Shown here: positions 41,745-50,959 of the stretch, piece by piece
Layout of the letters: the number at the start of each line of letters is the position of its first letter
How positions within the stretch are numbered: the first letter of the stretch is position 1
From: Paenibacillus ihbetae
GTDB taxonomy: Bacteria > Bacillota > Bacilli > Paenibacillales > Paenibacillaceae
Assembly (NCBI RefSeq): GCF_002741055.1
Contig: NZ_CP016809.1
Location: 6,240,501-6,304,500, forward strand
Direction: 5' to 3'
DNA: 64,000 nt
Translations under genes and position numbers: made by a program
The notes under the pieces: generated by a model
Databases searched by the model: none
What the model saw: only the letters and a program-made list of their open reading frames with translations
What the model was told of the DNA's origin: nothing

Positions 41745-42476
41745 TCAAGAGGAAACGACGTCTTTATGTTTCAAGCGGCTGATGGACCAGGTACCAAGTA
41801 ACAGGATAAAAAAAATGTTCATTATCATAAACACGATGTTTTCCGCAAAGGTCAGACCTTTTTGACTCAGAACCCCCATGCCTATGGTTAGCAGGGAGTA
41901 GGGGAATAGCATGCCGAGATTTAGAACATACAGACCGATCCCGAGAAAAACGGCGCATAGGCTGATGCCGATTGGCGTTGAGAAGCTCTTTAACCGTATG
42001 GAAAGCCCGAGCTGCAGCGCTGAAATAGAGATGGATGCGAACCATCCGCGCAAGCTCCACAACACGGTTTCCTTTGGGAAAGGACCCGGAATTGAGAAGA
42101 GTTGACCTGCAAACCAATACATCAACATGAAAAAGGCTTGAGCAGCAAAGATCATCATGCTTACGGTAAATAACTTGGCAACAAATAGATTGGTGATGGA
42201 TATCGGGGCAGCCAGGATCATATTCCAATTGCGATTCATGTGTTCCAGACGGCAAATAAAAGCACAGCAAATGGCAATGAGAATCGGCAGAAAGAACTCA
42301 CCATAAAACAAGCTGACCTGCGTCCATAAACTGTACCACCCGTTATGCAGGGCCGACCGGTTGAAATAATAATTAAAACATCCGATGAGCAGACTGATCA
42401 CCGGCAGGATCGCCAGTACCATACCGATTCGGGAATGGCGAAGTTTGAGCCACTCGGCGGATAAAATCCTTATCAT
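41745..42476 (-). CDS. Lantibiotic-protection ABC transporter permease (LanG/MutG-like)
   Basis: This is a 243-aa permease with six hydrophobic helices. The start (MIRILSAEWLKLRHSRIGMVLAILPVISLLIG) and the loop CRLEHMNRNWNMILAAPISITNLFVAKL are those of the SpaG/MutG family. These pair with LanF and LanE to expel lantibiotics from the membrane. It is the last gene of a three-gene minus-strand operon, 11 bases after the LanE-like gene. No lantibiotic structural or modification genes occur in the window, so this looks like resistance rather than self-immunity. Confidence 0.87.
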   Translation of the reverse strand: MIRILSAEWLKLRHSRIGMVLAILPVISLLIGCFNYYFNRSALHNGWYSLWTQVSLFYGEFFLPILIAICCAFICRLEHMNRNWNMILAAPISITNLFVAKLFTVSMMIFAAQAFFMLMYWFAGQLFSIPGPFPKETVLWSLRGWFASISISALQLGLSIRLKSFSTPIGISLCAVFLGIGLYVLNLGMLFPYSLLTIGMGVLSQKGLTFAENIVFMIMNIFFILLLGTWSISRLKHKDVVSS

Positions 42477-42487
42477 GGCATTCCCTC

Positions 42488-43243
42488 CTAAATCTCTTGT
42501 TTGGAAGCGTGAAAGCTCCCTGCAAAATAAAGAATAACGGTCAATAGCATGGCGGCGATCAGCAAACCGGCGGGCGGCATGCCGGATACATACGAGCCTG
42601 TTGTCGAAGCAGTGCTGTATACATACGTAACCGGGCTAAGATCCATGTAGTAGGACCAGAGCAAGAACTGGCGAATCCCTGGCGGGAACAGGCCGGATGT
42701 CGTTCCGATAAATCCGCCCAGCAGTCCCAGGCATAGGGCGAAGGCCTGATTGCGTACCGTTAGGGATAGCCACTGCTGAAGGGCGATAACTAACAGTGTT
42801 GTGATCATCGTTCCGATGACGAATTGAAGAAGCGGCAGGAAAGGCATGTCCCCTCCGATCTCTTTGAACCATCCGAACCCAAGGATGAATACAGCCTGCG
42901 CAATAATGCCGTACAGGATCAGGCTGTTTGCGCATATGTACTTTGCTGCATAGACTTGATTGCGACCCGTATTGGTTGTCATTAGCATCTTCCACGTGTT
43001 TCCCTTATGTTCCATGTCACAAACACGGGAGACCACAATAGCCGAAATGATCGGGAGAAACAGCCCGTTCATAGAGGAGATGCTGAAAATTAAGGCTTCC
43101 CAGCTGGCATTGTCCGTGTTACGAGAGATGGAGATGCTCAGGGACATTGAGGCCCACGCCATCTCTGCCCCCAGAAAGAGAGTGAGCATCATCCAAATAC
43201 GTTTGCGGCGTATTTTGAAATATTCAAGGAAGAGAGCTTTCAC
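42488..43243 (-). CDS. Lantibiotic-protection ABC transporter permease (LanE/MutE-like)
   Basis: This is a 251-aa permease with six helices. The family segments are the N-terminal YFKIRRKRIWMMLTLFLGAEMAW and CDMEHKGNTWKMLMTTNTGRNQVYAAKYI, parallel to the CRLEH-NW motif of the next gene, showing the two permeases share ancestry. It starts where the ATPase ends (the stop and start overlap by one base). It forms a heterodimeric channel with the LanG-like protein. Confidence 0.87.
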   Translation of the reverse strand: MKALFLEYFKIRRKRIWMMLTLFLGAEMAWASMSLSISISRNTDNASWEALIFSISSMNGLFLPIISAIVVSRVCDMEHKGNTWKMLMTTNTGRNQVYAAKYICANSLILYGIIAQAVFILGFGWFKEIGGDMPFLPLLQFVIGTMITTLLVIALQQWLSLTVRNQAFALCLGLLGGFIGTTSGLFPPGIRQFLLWSYYMDLSPVTYVYSTASTTGSYVSGMPPAGLLIAAMLLTVILYFAGSFHASKQEI

Positions 43244-44181
43244 TACAGGCTCCGCTCCTTTCCGGTAAGATCAAGGAAAATGTCTTCCAGGTTCTTTTTG
43301 TGCTCTTCAATCCGGGTAACAGGGATACCCTGTTCTACCAACAGCCGATTGATTCTTGAAACTTCTTCATCCGCTAGTTGGTTAAACATAAGCTGCTTCG
43401 CTTTGATTGTGGGCAAGTATCCTTGCGTTAACAAGAGGTCCTCGGCTCTTGCCGGGTCCGCGGTCTTAAAAGAAATAGTCGTCTTGTTCCCGGATTGGAG
43501 GCTTTCCATCGTTCCCTGAAAAAGCAGCTTTCCATCATTGATAATACCTACAGACGTGGCGATTTGTTCAATCTCGGACAAGAGATGGCTGGAGAGCAGG
43601 ATGGTTATCCCATACTTCCGGGGCAGAGATTTGATCAACTCTCGGATTTCGCCGATACCTGCCGGGTCAAGTCCATTTGTTGGTTCATCGAGTATCAGCA
43701 ATTTGGGAAAGGGAAGCAGCGCCATGGCGATGCCGAGTCGCTGCTTCATACCCAAAGAGTATTGGTCGGCCTTCTTATGCTTATGATTCTCAAGCCTGAC
43801 GATCTTGAGCACATGGTCAATATTCTTGCTTGGCAAGCTCCGAAGACGCTGCATGACCTTCAGATTCTCATATCCGGTCAGGTGGCCGTAATAGGAAGGG
43901 GATTCGATCAGAGAGCCTGTCTGATTCAAGATTTCCGGACGGTGGGCTTCCAAGTCTTTACCAAACACTTTTATCTTCCCTTCGGTAGGTTTGATGAGGC
44001 CAAGGAGCATCTTTAGCGTGGTCGTCTTACCTGCCCCGTTCGGACCCAGGAAACCGAAAATTTGTCCGGCATGCACTTCCAGATTCACCTTATTTACGCT
44101 GTGCGAGCCACCGTAAGTTTTGGACAGATTATGGGTCTCCACGATCGGGAATGACGTTCTGATCAATGATATCAACTCCAT
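43243..44181 (-). CDS. Lantibiotic-protection ABC transporter ATPase (LanF/BcrA-like)
   Basis: This is a 312-aa ATPase. Walker A is FGFLGPNGAGKTTTLKMLLGL, the Q-loop region carries TGSLIESPSYYGHLTGYENL, the signature is YSLGMKQRLGIAMALL, and Walker B is LLILDEPTNGLDPAG. A C-terminal extension of about 90 residues follows, typical of BcrA/LanF. The start is uncertain: ATG 44181 is used here. TTG 44166 has GGAG 9 bases ahead and would give a more usual N-terminus; TTG 44205 is also open. It is divergent from the two-component genes, which should control it. Confidence 0.9.
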   Translation of the reverse strand: MELISLIRTSFPIVETHNLSKTYGGSHSVNKVNLEVHAGQIFGFLGPNGAGKTTTLKMLLGLIKPTEGKIKVFGKDLEAHRPEILNQTGSLIESPSYYGHLTGYENLKVMQRLRSLPSKNIDHVLKIVRLENHKHKKADQYSLGMKQRLGIAMALLPFPKLLILDEPTNGLDPAGIGEIRELIKSLPRKYGITILLSSHLLSEIEQIATSVGIINDGKLLFQGTMESLQSGNKTTISFKTADPARAEDLLLTQGYLPTIKAKQLMFNQLADEEVSRINRLLVEQGIPVTRIEEHKKNLEDIFLDLTGKERSL

Positions 44182-44318
44182 TTCATGAATGTATCTGCCC
44201 TCCAATATAGAACAAGATGCTTGCGCTCGCCTGAAGATAATCTTACATTTACCTTAAATAACGTTGGGAAATATCGGGTGGTCGTCCTTATCATGTATAC
44301 TGGTATGGGTGATATGAT

Positions 44319-45032
44319 TTGGACGCGATGAAGAATAAAAAAATACTGATTGTTGATGACGAACCCGAGATTCGGGAAATGATTGAACGTTTTCTTCGGA
44401 AGGAAGGCTTCTTCCGAATTTATGCCGCGGGCAATTCCGTGAACGCCTTGGCTATAAGCAAATTGGAAAAGCCTGATGCGGCCATCTTGGATGTGATGCT
44501 GCCGGACGGAGACGGTTTTTCGCTGCTCTCTTCGATTCGGTCGTTCTCCGACATGCCGATACTGTTTCTATCCGCACGGGGGGAGGATGAGGACAGGCTG
44601 CTCGGGCTGGGCCTCGGTGCGGATGATTATATTGTGAAGCCTTTTCTTCCAAGAGAGCTTATATTGCGATTGTTTGCCATTTTGAAGCGGGTCTACGCCG
44701 CCAACGTGGTGGAACGATTGCCTGTATTCCGTTTGGGGAACAAAACGGTGGACTTGGATAGTGCCGTCGTCCGTGGAACATCCAGAGAGGTTTCGCTGAC
44801 AGCCAAGGAGCACGCCATACTGATAAAGCTGTACGAGAATCAGGGCAGAATCGTCACAACCGACGCATTGTGCGAAGCTGTGTGGGGAGATGAGAGCTTC
44901 GGGTATGAGAACACGCTGATGGTGCATGTACGCCGCATTCGAGAAAAAATCGAAGATGATCCGTCGAATCCGGTCTTTCTGTTAACCGTTCGCGGACTTG
45001 GGTACAAACTGTTGACGCAGGAGTCCAATTGA
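44319..45032 (+). CDS. OmpR/PhoB-family response regulator of lantibiotic-protection operon
   Basis: This is a 237-aa regulator. The receiver domain has the acidic pair Asp13-Asp14, phospho-acceptor Asp58 (AAILDVMLPDGDG) and switch Lys (DDYIVKPF). The C-terminal winged helix (VSLTAKEHAILIKLYENQGRIVTTDALCEAVWGDESFGYENTLMVHVRRIREKIE) binds DNA. The start is TTG 44319 or ATG 44328; neither has a perfect site. It lies 137 bases from the divergent ATPase gene, the expected target promoter, and is translationally coupled to the kinase. Confidence 0.92.
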   Translation: MDAMKNKKILIVDDEPEIREMIERFLRKEGFFRIYAAGNSVNALAISKLEKPDAAILDVMLPDGDGFSLLSSIRSFSDMPILFLSARGEDEDRLLGLGLGADDYIVKPFLPRELILRLFAILKRVYAANVVERLPVFRLGNKTVDLDSAVVRGTSREVSLTAKEHAILIKLYENQGRIVTTDALCEAVWGDESFGYENTLMVHVRRIREKIEDDPSNPVFLLTVRGLGYKLLTQESN

Positions 45033-46426
45033 TGGATGGCGTCATTCGGATATTAAGACGTTTTGTCGGAACGACGATTCTTGTCTCCTTGCTTCTGCTG
45101 CTGTTCAATCTGGTGTTGCTTGGTTCACTGATCTTTAAGGAACATCATAAGAGTCCTTCTCCTGAAGCGGTAGTACAGCAGATTGCGTATGGATTAGATC
45201 AGAGGCATGGAAAATACGTGCTGACACATGAGGCTGCGCAACAGCTGAAAACGAACCGGGCCTGGGCCATGCTGCTGAGTCCGGGCGGGAAGGTGCAGTG
45301 GAGTGAACGACTTCCTTCGGAAATACCGAAATCCTATGATGTGACGGACGTAGCTAAATTCTCACGATACTATCTGATGGATTACCCGGTCTTCATGTGG
45401 GAGCATACGGACGGATTACTGGTACTGGGATATCCTAAAAGCACCTATGGAAAATACCAGTTTGACTTCTTGACGGAGTGGCTGAGGTCCCTACCTATAC
45501 GAGCATTACTGCTGTTAGCGTGCAATGTTGCCCTCGCACTGCTGGTATCGGTGCTCATCGGAACAAGAGTGATTAAAGGAATTAGGCCGCTGATTCAAGG
45601 AATACATGCGCTTTCCAACGGGGATACGGTTCAGTTGGATACGAAGGGGATATTCAATGACTTGTCCCAAAGCATAAATTCGACATCTCGAATGCTTCAG
45701 GAGAAGAACGAAGCACTCAAAGCGAGGGACGAGGCAAGATCGAACTGGATTGCAGGCATATCTCACGATATCCGGACGCCGTTGTCCATGATTATGGGTT
45801 ATGCGAGTGAGCTGGAGGAGCAGCCGGAATTATCGACCGAACAGAGACAGCATGCTGCTATTATTCGTCGTCAAGGGGAACGCCTTCGATCCTTGGTGAG
45901 CGATCTGAATTTGGTATCCATGCTTGAATACGAAATGCAGCCGTTAAAGTTAAAGACGATTCGTCTCTCCGTACTAGCTAGGCAGGTTGTATCCGACTTT
46001 TTAAACAACGGTCTTGATGAACGGTATCAGATCTCCATTCATATTACGGACGAGAGTTTGAGCGTAAGAGGAGATGAACGTTTATTGTATCGGGCGATCA
46101 CCAACCTGATGCAGAACAGCATTAGTCATAACCCGGACGGCTGTAAAATTGAATTGAAGACGGAGGCTGCTGGATCATCGTTCAATCTGTTTGTGGTATC
46201 CGATAACGGGAAAGGCATTCCGAGAGAACGACTTGCCGACGTCATATCACTTCCCTACGCTTCCGGACGAATCCGATCCGACCTTCAAAGTCATGGTTTG
46301 GGGCTGCCGATGGTAGCAAGGATTGCCAAAGCTCATCAAGGTGAATTGATACTGGCGAGCGATTCAGAGAAAGGATTAAAAGCGGTGTTGAAAATGCCCG
46401 CTTCTTTATATCTCAATGAACAATGA
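45032..46426 (+). CDS. Sensor histidine kinase of lantibiotic-protection system
   Basis: This is a 464-aa membrane kinase. A first helix (TTILVSLLLLLFNLVLLGSLIF) is followed by an extracytoplasmic domain of about 110 residues, a second helix (IRALLLLACNVALALLVSVLIG) and a HAMP-like linker. The dimerisation box has His245 (GISHDIRTPLSMIMGYASELEE). The ATP domain has NLMQNSISHNP, SDNGKGIP and HGLGLPM. ATG 45032 shares its A with the TGA of the regulator and has CAGGAG 8 bases before it. The sizeable sensor domain resembles NisK/CprK more than the short BceS kinases, consistent with direct peptide sensing. Confidence 0.92.
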   Translation: MDGVIRILRRFVGTTILVSLLLLLFNLVLLGSLIFKEHHKSPSPEAVVQQIAYGLDQRHGKYVLTHEAAQQLKTNRAWAMLLSPGGKVQWSERLPSEIPKSYDVTDVAKFSRYYLMDYPVFMWEHTDGLLVLGYPKSTYGKYQFDFLTEWLRSLPIRALLLLACNVALALLVSVLIGTRVIKGIRPLIQGIHALSNGDTVQLDTKGIFNDLSQSINSTSRMLQEKNEALKARDEARSNWIAGISHDIRTPLSMIMGYASELEEQPELSTEQRQHAAIIRRQGERLRSLVSDLNLVSMLEYEMQPLKLKTIRLSVLARQVVSDFLNNGLDERYQISIHITDESLSVRGDERLLYRAITNLMQNSISHNPDGCKIELKTEAAGSSFNLFVVSDNGKGIPRERLADVISLPYASGRIRSDLQSHGLGLPMVARIAKAHQGELILASDSEKGLKAVLKMPASLYLNEQ

Positions 46427-46483
46427 CAATGAAATGCAATCAAGATGAGGAACGCTCCCCCTAATCGGAATACGGACCATGAC

Positions 46484-47389
46484 TCATATCGAATCCCGAA
46501 GCTCCTGAATATCCAGCATGGGCGGCCGTCCGTACATACGGGCATATTCGCGGCTAAACTGCGAGGGGCTCTCATAGCCTACGCGGAAGGCGGCTTCTGA
46601 GATTTGCACGGCCTCCGTCACCATTAGTCGGCGGGCTTCTTGCAAGCGCAAGCTTTTCTGATACTGCAACGGGCTCATTGCCGTAACCCGCTTGAAATGT
46701 TTATGGAAAGCCGAAGTGCTCATGTTGACAGATTGAGCAAGCTGCTCAATGACGAGCGGACGGTCGTATTGCCGGTTAATCATCTGAATCGCCTGGGCAA
46801 TATTATGTGCTTGGCTGCCGATCATTGCAAATTGATAGATAAGCGCGCCTTGCTCACCCTGGAGCATGCGGTACAGAATTTCGCGGATGATGAGCGGTGA
46901 CAGGAAAGGAATATGATCTGGCTCGTCGAGCAGCTGCATAAGACGAACCATGGCTTCGAGCAAAGGTGGAGAAGTACGGTTCACCGTTATGCCGCGGGAA
47001 GCTTCCCTCGGTGATCTATCGGAGGGATTCGACTCCTTGACAATATCCAGGATGATGTCTGCATCGAAGCTCAGTTTCAGGCTTAAATACGGGGTTTCGG
47101 GCGAAGCCTCAATAATCCTTCCGATGATTGGCAGTTCGACGGAAGTCACCAAATAGGTCGAGGGATCATATCGGTAGGTTTCATTGGCTGTTGTTGCTGT
47201 TTTGGCTCCTTGCGCTACGACGCAAATCGATGGCTTATATACGGATTCCATCGGCTCAGACAATGTCGTGGCATGCATCAGCATCAACGAAGGGATCGGC
47301 GTCAAATGCGTCCCAGTCGACGGAGCGTGGCGGCGTATTAAATCCGCCAATTGATTCAAGGCTTGCTCCTTGCGCAGGAATTCGTCCAT
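46484..47389 (-). CDS. AraC-family regulator (YqhC-like, AraC N-terminal domain)
   Basis: This is a 301-aa regulator. The N-terminal domain (SEPMESVYKPSICVVAQGAKTATTANETYRYDPSTYLVTSVELPIIGRI) is the AraC_N type found in YqhC, an aldehyde-responsive activator of reductase genes. The C-terminal helix-turn-helix pair is LVIEQLAQSVNMSTSAFHKHFKRVTA and VQISEAAFRVGYESPSQFSREYARMYG. It is divergent from an SDR gene 185 bases away, a common pairing in which the regulator induces the reductase. The inducer is not visible from sequence. Confidence 0.9.
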   Translation of the reverse strand: MDEFLRKEQALNQLADLIRRHAPSTGTHLTPIPSLMLMHATTLSEPMESVYKPSICVVAQGAKTATTANETYRYDPSTYLVTSVELPIIGRIIEASPETPYLSLKLSFDADIILDIVKESNPSDRSPREASRGITVNRTSPPLLEAMVRLMQLLDEPDHIPFLSPLIIREILYRMLQGEQGALIYQFAMIGSQAHNIAQAIQMINRQYDRPLVIEQLAQSVNMSTSAFHKHFKRVTAMSPLQYQKSLRLQEARRLMVTEAVQISEAAFRVGYESPSQFSREYARMYGRPPMLDIQELRDSI

Positions 47390-47574
47390 ATTTACAAAAT
47401 CCTTTCCAGATCAGTCGGAGTGTGTTGCTATTATCATATCGGGAAGGAAGAGAATTAGGCAAGGATTGAATAGGTATGTTCTAACGGCATAAGCCATTCA
47501 TTCCATATAATGAGTTCACAGAGTCAATCCAGTCGGGTAACCGACATAAATTGAAGGTAAAGGTGTGAACGAAT

Positions 47575-48312
47575 ATGAATTTACATGGAAAAGTGGCAAT
47601 CGTTACCGGGGCTTCCCGGGGAATCGGACGGCAGATCGCGATTCAACTGGCTGCTTCCGGAGTGAAGGTGGTCGTCAATTATTCCTCGAATCCGGGGAAA
47701 GCGGAGGAGGTTGTTCAGACCATTGAGGCATCCGGCGGGGAAGCGGCAGCAATTCGCGCCGATGTAAGCAAGGTAGGGGAAGTTGAAGCGTTGTTCGCGG
47801 AAACGATTGAGCGGTTTGGACGTCTGGACATTCTGGTTAACAATGCCGGCATCATGGAGTGTAAGGCGATTGAGGACGTGACGGAGGAGAGCTTTGACCG
47901 GCATTTCGCGATCAATGTGAAGGGAACGTATTTCGCTTGTCAACAAGCGATGAAGCATATGGAGCAAGGGGGGGCGATCATTAACTTCTCGACCTCGATA
48001 TCAGGAGCGATGCTTCCGACGTACAGCGTGTACGCTGCTACGAAAGGTGCAGTCGAGCAGCTGACCCGCCAATTGGCGAAGGAATTCGGTCCCAGAGATA
48101 TCGTCATCAATTGCATAGCGCCCGGCCAAATATCAACTGAGCTTTTCTTAAGCGGCAAGTCACCGGAGCTGATTGATTCCTATCGCCGAATGAACGCATT
48201 CGGACGACTTGGCGAACCCGGGGACATTGCCAATGCGATCGAACTGCTTGTCAGCGACAAAGCCCGGTGGATAACCGGACAGACGATCCGCATTAATGGC
48301 GGATTTAATTAG
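47575..48312 (+). CDS. Short-chain dehydrogenase/reductase (FabG-like)
   Basis: This is a 245-aa classical SDR. The cofactor motif is VAIVTGASRGIGRQIA with NYSSNPGKAEE suiting NADPH. The NNAG motif is ILVNNAGIM, the catalytic Ser lies in INFSTSISG and Tyr-x3-Lys is YSVYAATKGAVEQLTRQLAKEFGPRDIVINCIAPG. The ending ITGQTIRINGGFN is the standard SDR tail. It is divergent from the AraC/YqhC-like regulator that probably induces it. The substrate is unknown, an aldehyde or ketone by analogy. Confidence 0.92.
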   Translation: MNLHGKVAIVTGASRGIGRQIAIQLAASGVKVVVNYSSNPGKAEEVVQTIEASGGEAAAIRADVSKVGEVEALFAETIERFGRLDILVNNAGIMECKAIEDVTEESFDRHFAINVKGTYFACQQAMKHMEQGGAIINFSTSISGAMLPTYSVYAATKGAVEQLTRQLAKEFGPRDIVINCIAPGQISTELFLSGKSPELIDSYRRMNAFGRLGEPGDIANAIELLVSDKARWITGQTIRINGGFN

Positions 48313-48345
48313 CATTAGATGGAGGGCAAGACAAAAAGTCCTTTG

Positions 48346-48376
48346 AAAAAGTCGCCTTTGGCGGCTTTTGTCTTTT
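48346..48376 (+). terminator. Rho-independent terminator after SDR gene
   Basis: AAAAGTCGCC, a 3-base loop and GGCGGCTTTT (one G-U pair), then TGTCTTTTT. A very similar stem ends the SLH-hydrolase gene (50704-50728). Confidence 0.88.
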
Positions 48377-48564
48377 TAGAGAGCTTGGAATACGACGATA
48401 TGTCTCTGCTTTATTTGTAAGGTAATTGAAAGATTCGGGAAAGTCATTAGAAAGAACGGAGAAATACAATAATAAAGTCGGATCCGGCATCGAAGACAAG
48501 ACCTCTATGCATGTCTAGCAATTTCGCTGTAATCGCGGATTGGAGTGAGAAAGGAGCAGCTTAC

Positions 48565-50604
48565 ATGGCAACGATCCCCATGTGGAAAAAAACGATGCTT
48601 TCGGCTTTGGCGGTTGTTACGGCCGCTTGTATCATCGTGCCTGTGGTACCTGCAGCCGGAGCGCATCAAGAAAATTCGGCGCAGGCCCAGAGGGCAGCCA
48701 AATTGAATGAGCGTGATATCGAAGGCTTTGCCGACGCGTTTTTCAACCGCCCCGATATTCAGGCTTTAGAAGTGCCCGGAGCGCTATTTGTTGTCGTAAA
48801 GGATGGAGAAGTGCTGCTGCAGAAAGGGTACGGATACGCTGACCTCGAGGCAAGAAAACCCGTAGACCCGGAACAGTCCAGGTTTCGAATCGCATCCGTT
48901 TCCAAAGCCATAACGGCCACAGCCGTTATGCAGTTAGTGGAACAAGGCAAAATTGACCTGAAACAGGACGTCCAGCAGTACATGGGCGACGTGAAACTAA
49001 AAAATAATACCGGCTCGCGGCTAACGATGGAGCATCTGCTTACGCATACGACCGGCTTTGATCTCGTAGACCCGCCGCCGGGCGACATGATCACAGGCGA
49101 TTTGTCCGCCGTTACGCCGCTTAAAGATTACATCATCAAGACGATGCCAACGGTCATTCATAAACCGGGCGAAGTATATAAATATGATAATTTCGCCTCC
49201 ATGCTGCAAGGTTATATTGTCGAGCAAGTGTCCGGTAAGCCGTTTCATCAATACGTGAATGATAACATTTTCAAGCCGCTTGGGATGAAGAACAGCCAGT
49301 TCGTATTAACCCCTGGAATGGAATCAAGCCTTGCTGCCGGTTACAATGAACGGCGAGAGGCGCTGCCGCCCTACAATACGATTCCAACCGATATGCCCCA
49401 GGGCAGCATGCTGACGACGGGGAGCGATATGGCCAAGTTTATGCTCGCCCATCTGAACGAAGGATCGCTTGGAGGGGCACGCATACTTCAGAAAGAAACG
49501 GTACAAGAGATGCAAAGCGTGCAAAAGGCGATTCATCCGAAGGTGCCGACGATGACGTACGGGTTTGAATTCGCTATGCATCACAATTTCAACGATCAAT
49601 ACGTGATCGGAAAAGGAGGGAGCATCCCCGGCTTTGCTTCATGGATGTGGCTGCTTCCCGAGCAGAAAGTTGGCGCCTTTATTGTGTACAACAATAACTC
49701 CGATCTTCGAAACCATCTATTTGAAGCGTTCATGGACCGGTATTATCCGGCTGAACGCAAACCAACTTACATTACACCTGCCAAGGATCAATTGGAAAGA
49801 TTCGAAGGCATCTATCGGGATTTGCGGGTCGCTTATTTGACTACTCGAATCAAGGCACAGAATGGCGTGCTTATCCTTGAAGATTTAATGGGAAAACACA
49901 CGCTTCAACAAGTCGAACCGCTGCTGTTCGAGGATGAGGTAGGAAGTCCGGTGGCGTTTCAAGAAAACGAGGACGGGACCATCAGATTCTTATTCTCCAA
50001 ATCGAACCCGACGGCGTGGTCGGAGAAGCTGCCTGTTCCCGAGAGGTTCAAGGATGTTGGCGAGGACCATCCTTACGCGTCCTACATTGACGGCTTGCAT
50101 CAGCTTCACGTTGTTCAAGCCGGGCTGGATGGAAGGTTTTCCCCGGATGCACCGATAAGTAGAGCCGAGTTCGCCATTTGGCTCGTCAACTGGCTTGGTG
50201 CTGTCCCTTCAAAGAGCCCGCCTGCATTCAGGGACACGGCAAGCCGGATCGAGGCGGGTAAAATCACGACAGCATTTGATATGGGGATTGTGACAGGGAC
50301 CGGAGAGGGCTTGTTTAATCCGGACCGTCTGATCACCCGTCAGGAGGCGGCAGCGATGGCTTCGCGTCTTGCCATCCTGCTAGGACATCCGCCAAAGCAA
50401 GCAAAGCTAACCGGGGAGACCGATTCATGGGCCGTTGACGCGGTGAGCAATATCGTCGGAAACAAGTTCTACGGTCCAGATGTGTTATCGTCCTCCGATG
50501 GCTCCGTCGATTACCGATCCAAGCAGGTCATGACACGCAAGGAAGCGGCAGCATTGTTATACCTCCTGGGAACGACAAGTTTACCGTTGCCGGGTTCTGC
50601 TTAA
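48565..50604 (+). CDS. SLH-anchored serine hydrolase (class C beta-lactamase fold)
   Basis: This is a 679-aa cell-surface protein. The signal peptide is MATIPMWKKTMLSALAVVTAACIIVPVVPAAGA. The beta-lactamase/D-aminopeptidase domain (about 45-400) holds Ser111-x-x-Lys114 (IASVSKA), the Tyr-x-Asn motif (KYDNFASML) and KGGSIPGF in place of HxG. A linker of about 100 residues leads to three S-layer homology repeats from about 505 (GRFSPDAPISRAEFAIWLVNWLG, FDMGIVTGTGEGLFNPDRLITRQEAAAMASRLA, and a weaker third). SLH repeats tie the enzyme to cell-wall secondary polymer. AAGGAG 8 bases before ATG 48565 decides the start. The substrate is unknown, a D-amino peptide or ester is likely. Confidence 0.9.
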   Translation: MATIPMWKKTMLSALAVVTAACIIVPVVPAAGAHQENSAQAQRAAKLNERDIEGFADAFFNRPDIQALEVPGALFVVVKDGEVLLQKGYGYADLEARKPVDPEQSRFRIASVSKAITATAVMQLVEQGKIDLKQDVQQYMGDVKLKNNTGSRLTMEHLLTHTTGFDLVDPPPGDMITGDLSAVTPLKDYIIKTMPTVIHKPGEVYKYDNFASMLQGYIVEQVSGKPFHQYVNDNIFKPLGMKNSQFVLTPGMESSLAAGYNERREALPPYNTIPTDMPQGSMLTTGSDMAKFMLAHLNEGSLGGARILQKETVQEMQSVQKAIHPKVPTMTYGFEFAMHHNFNDQYVIGKGGSIPGFASWMWLLPEQKVGAFIVYNNNSDLRNHLFEAFMDRYYPAERKPTYITPAKDQLERFEGIYRDLRVAYLTTRIKAQNGVLILEDLMGKHTLQQVEPLLFEDEVGSPVAFQENEDGTIRFLFSKSNPTAWSEKLPVPERFKDVGEDHPYASYIDGLHQLHVVQAGLDGRFSPDAPISRAEFAIWLVNWLGAVPSKSPPAFRDTASRIEAGKITTAFDMGIVTGTGEGLFNPDRLITRQEAAAMASRLAILLGHPPKQAKLTGETDSWAVDAVSNIVGNKFYGPDVLSSSDGSVDYRSKQVMTRKEAAALLYLLGTTSLPLPGSA

Positions 50605-50703
50605 CGCTTTAGAAGAATCATTGCACTTGTGTTCTTAACGAAGCGATGAACCGGTAACGTTAGTTGCATGAAATGCGGTTTGAACAAGATCGAAGTTACT
50701 CGC

Positions 50704-50728
50704 AAAAGTCGCCAATGGCGGCTTTTTT
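50704..50728 (+). terminator. Rho-independent terminator after SLH hydrolase gene
   Basis: AAAAGTCGCC, a 3-base loop, GGCGGCTTTT and TT. The rest of the gap to 50959 holds no gene that I can see. Confidence 0.9.
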
Positions 50729-50959
50729 CATGCGTTGCTTCATGCGCCTACTAAAATAAGCAAATCTGTTGGAACAGGATGGTTGTACGAGCGTAGCAAG
50801 GATACTTGCTTCTGCTCGGTTCGCGGGCACCATGCTTCTACTATCACTTATTTGCCAAAAGGAAGGGGTGGAAAATTAATTGAAAGAAAATAATGGTTTT
50901 ATAGTAGAATAATGCCACAGTGGAAAATCTTTTTTTTGAAGCATGAGGGGGAGTTCAAC

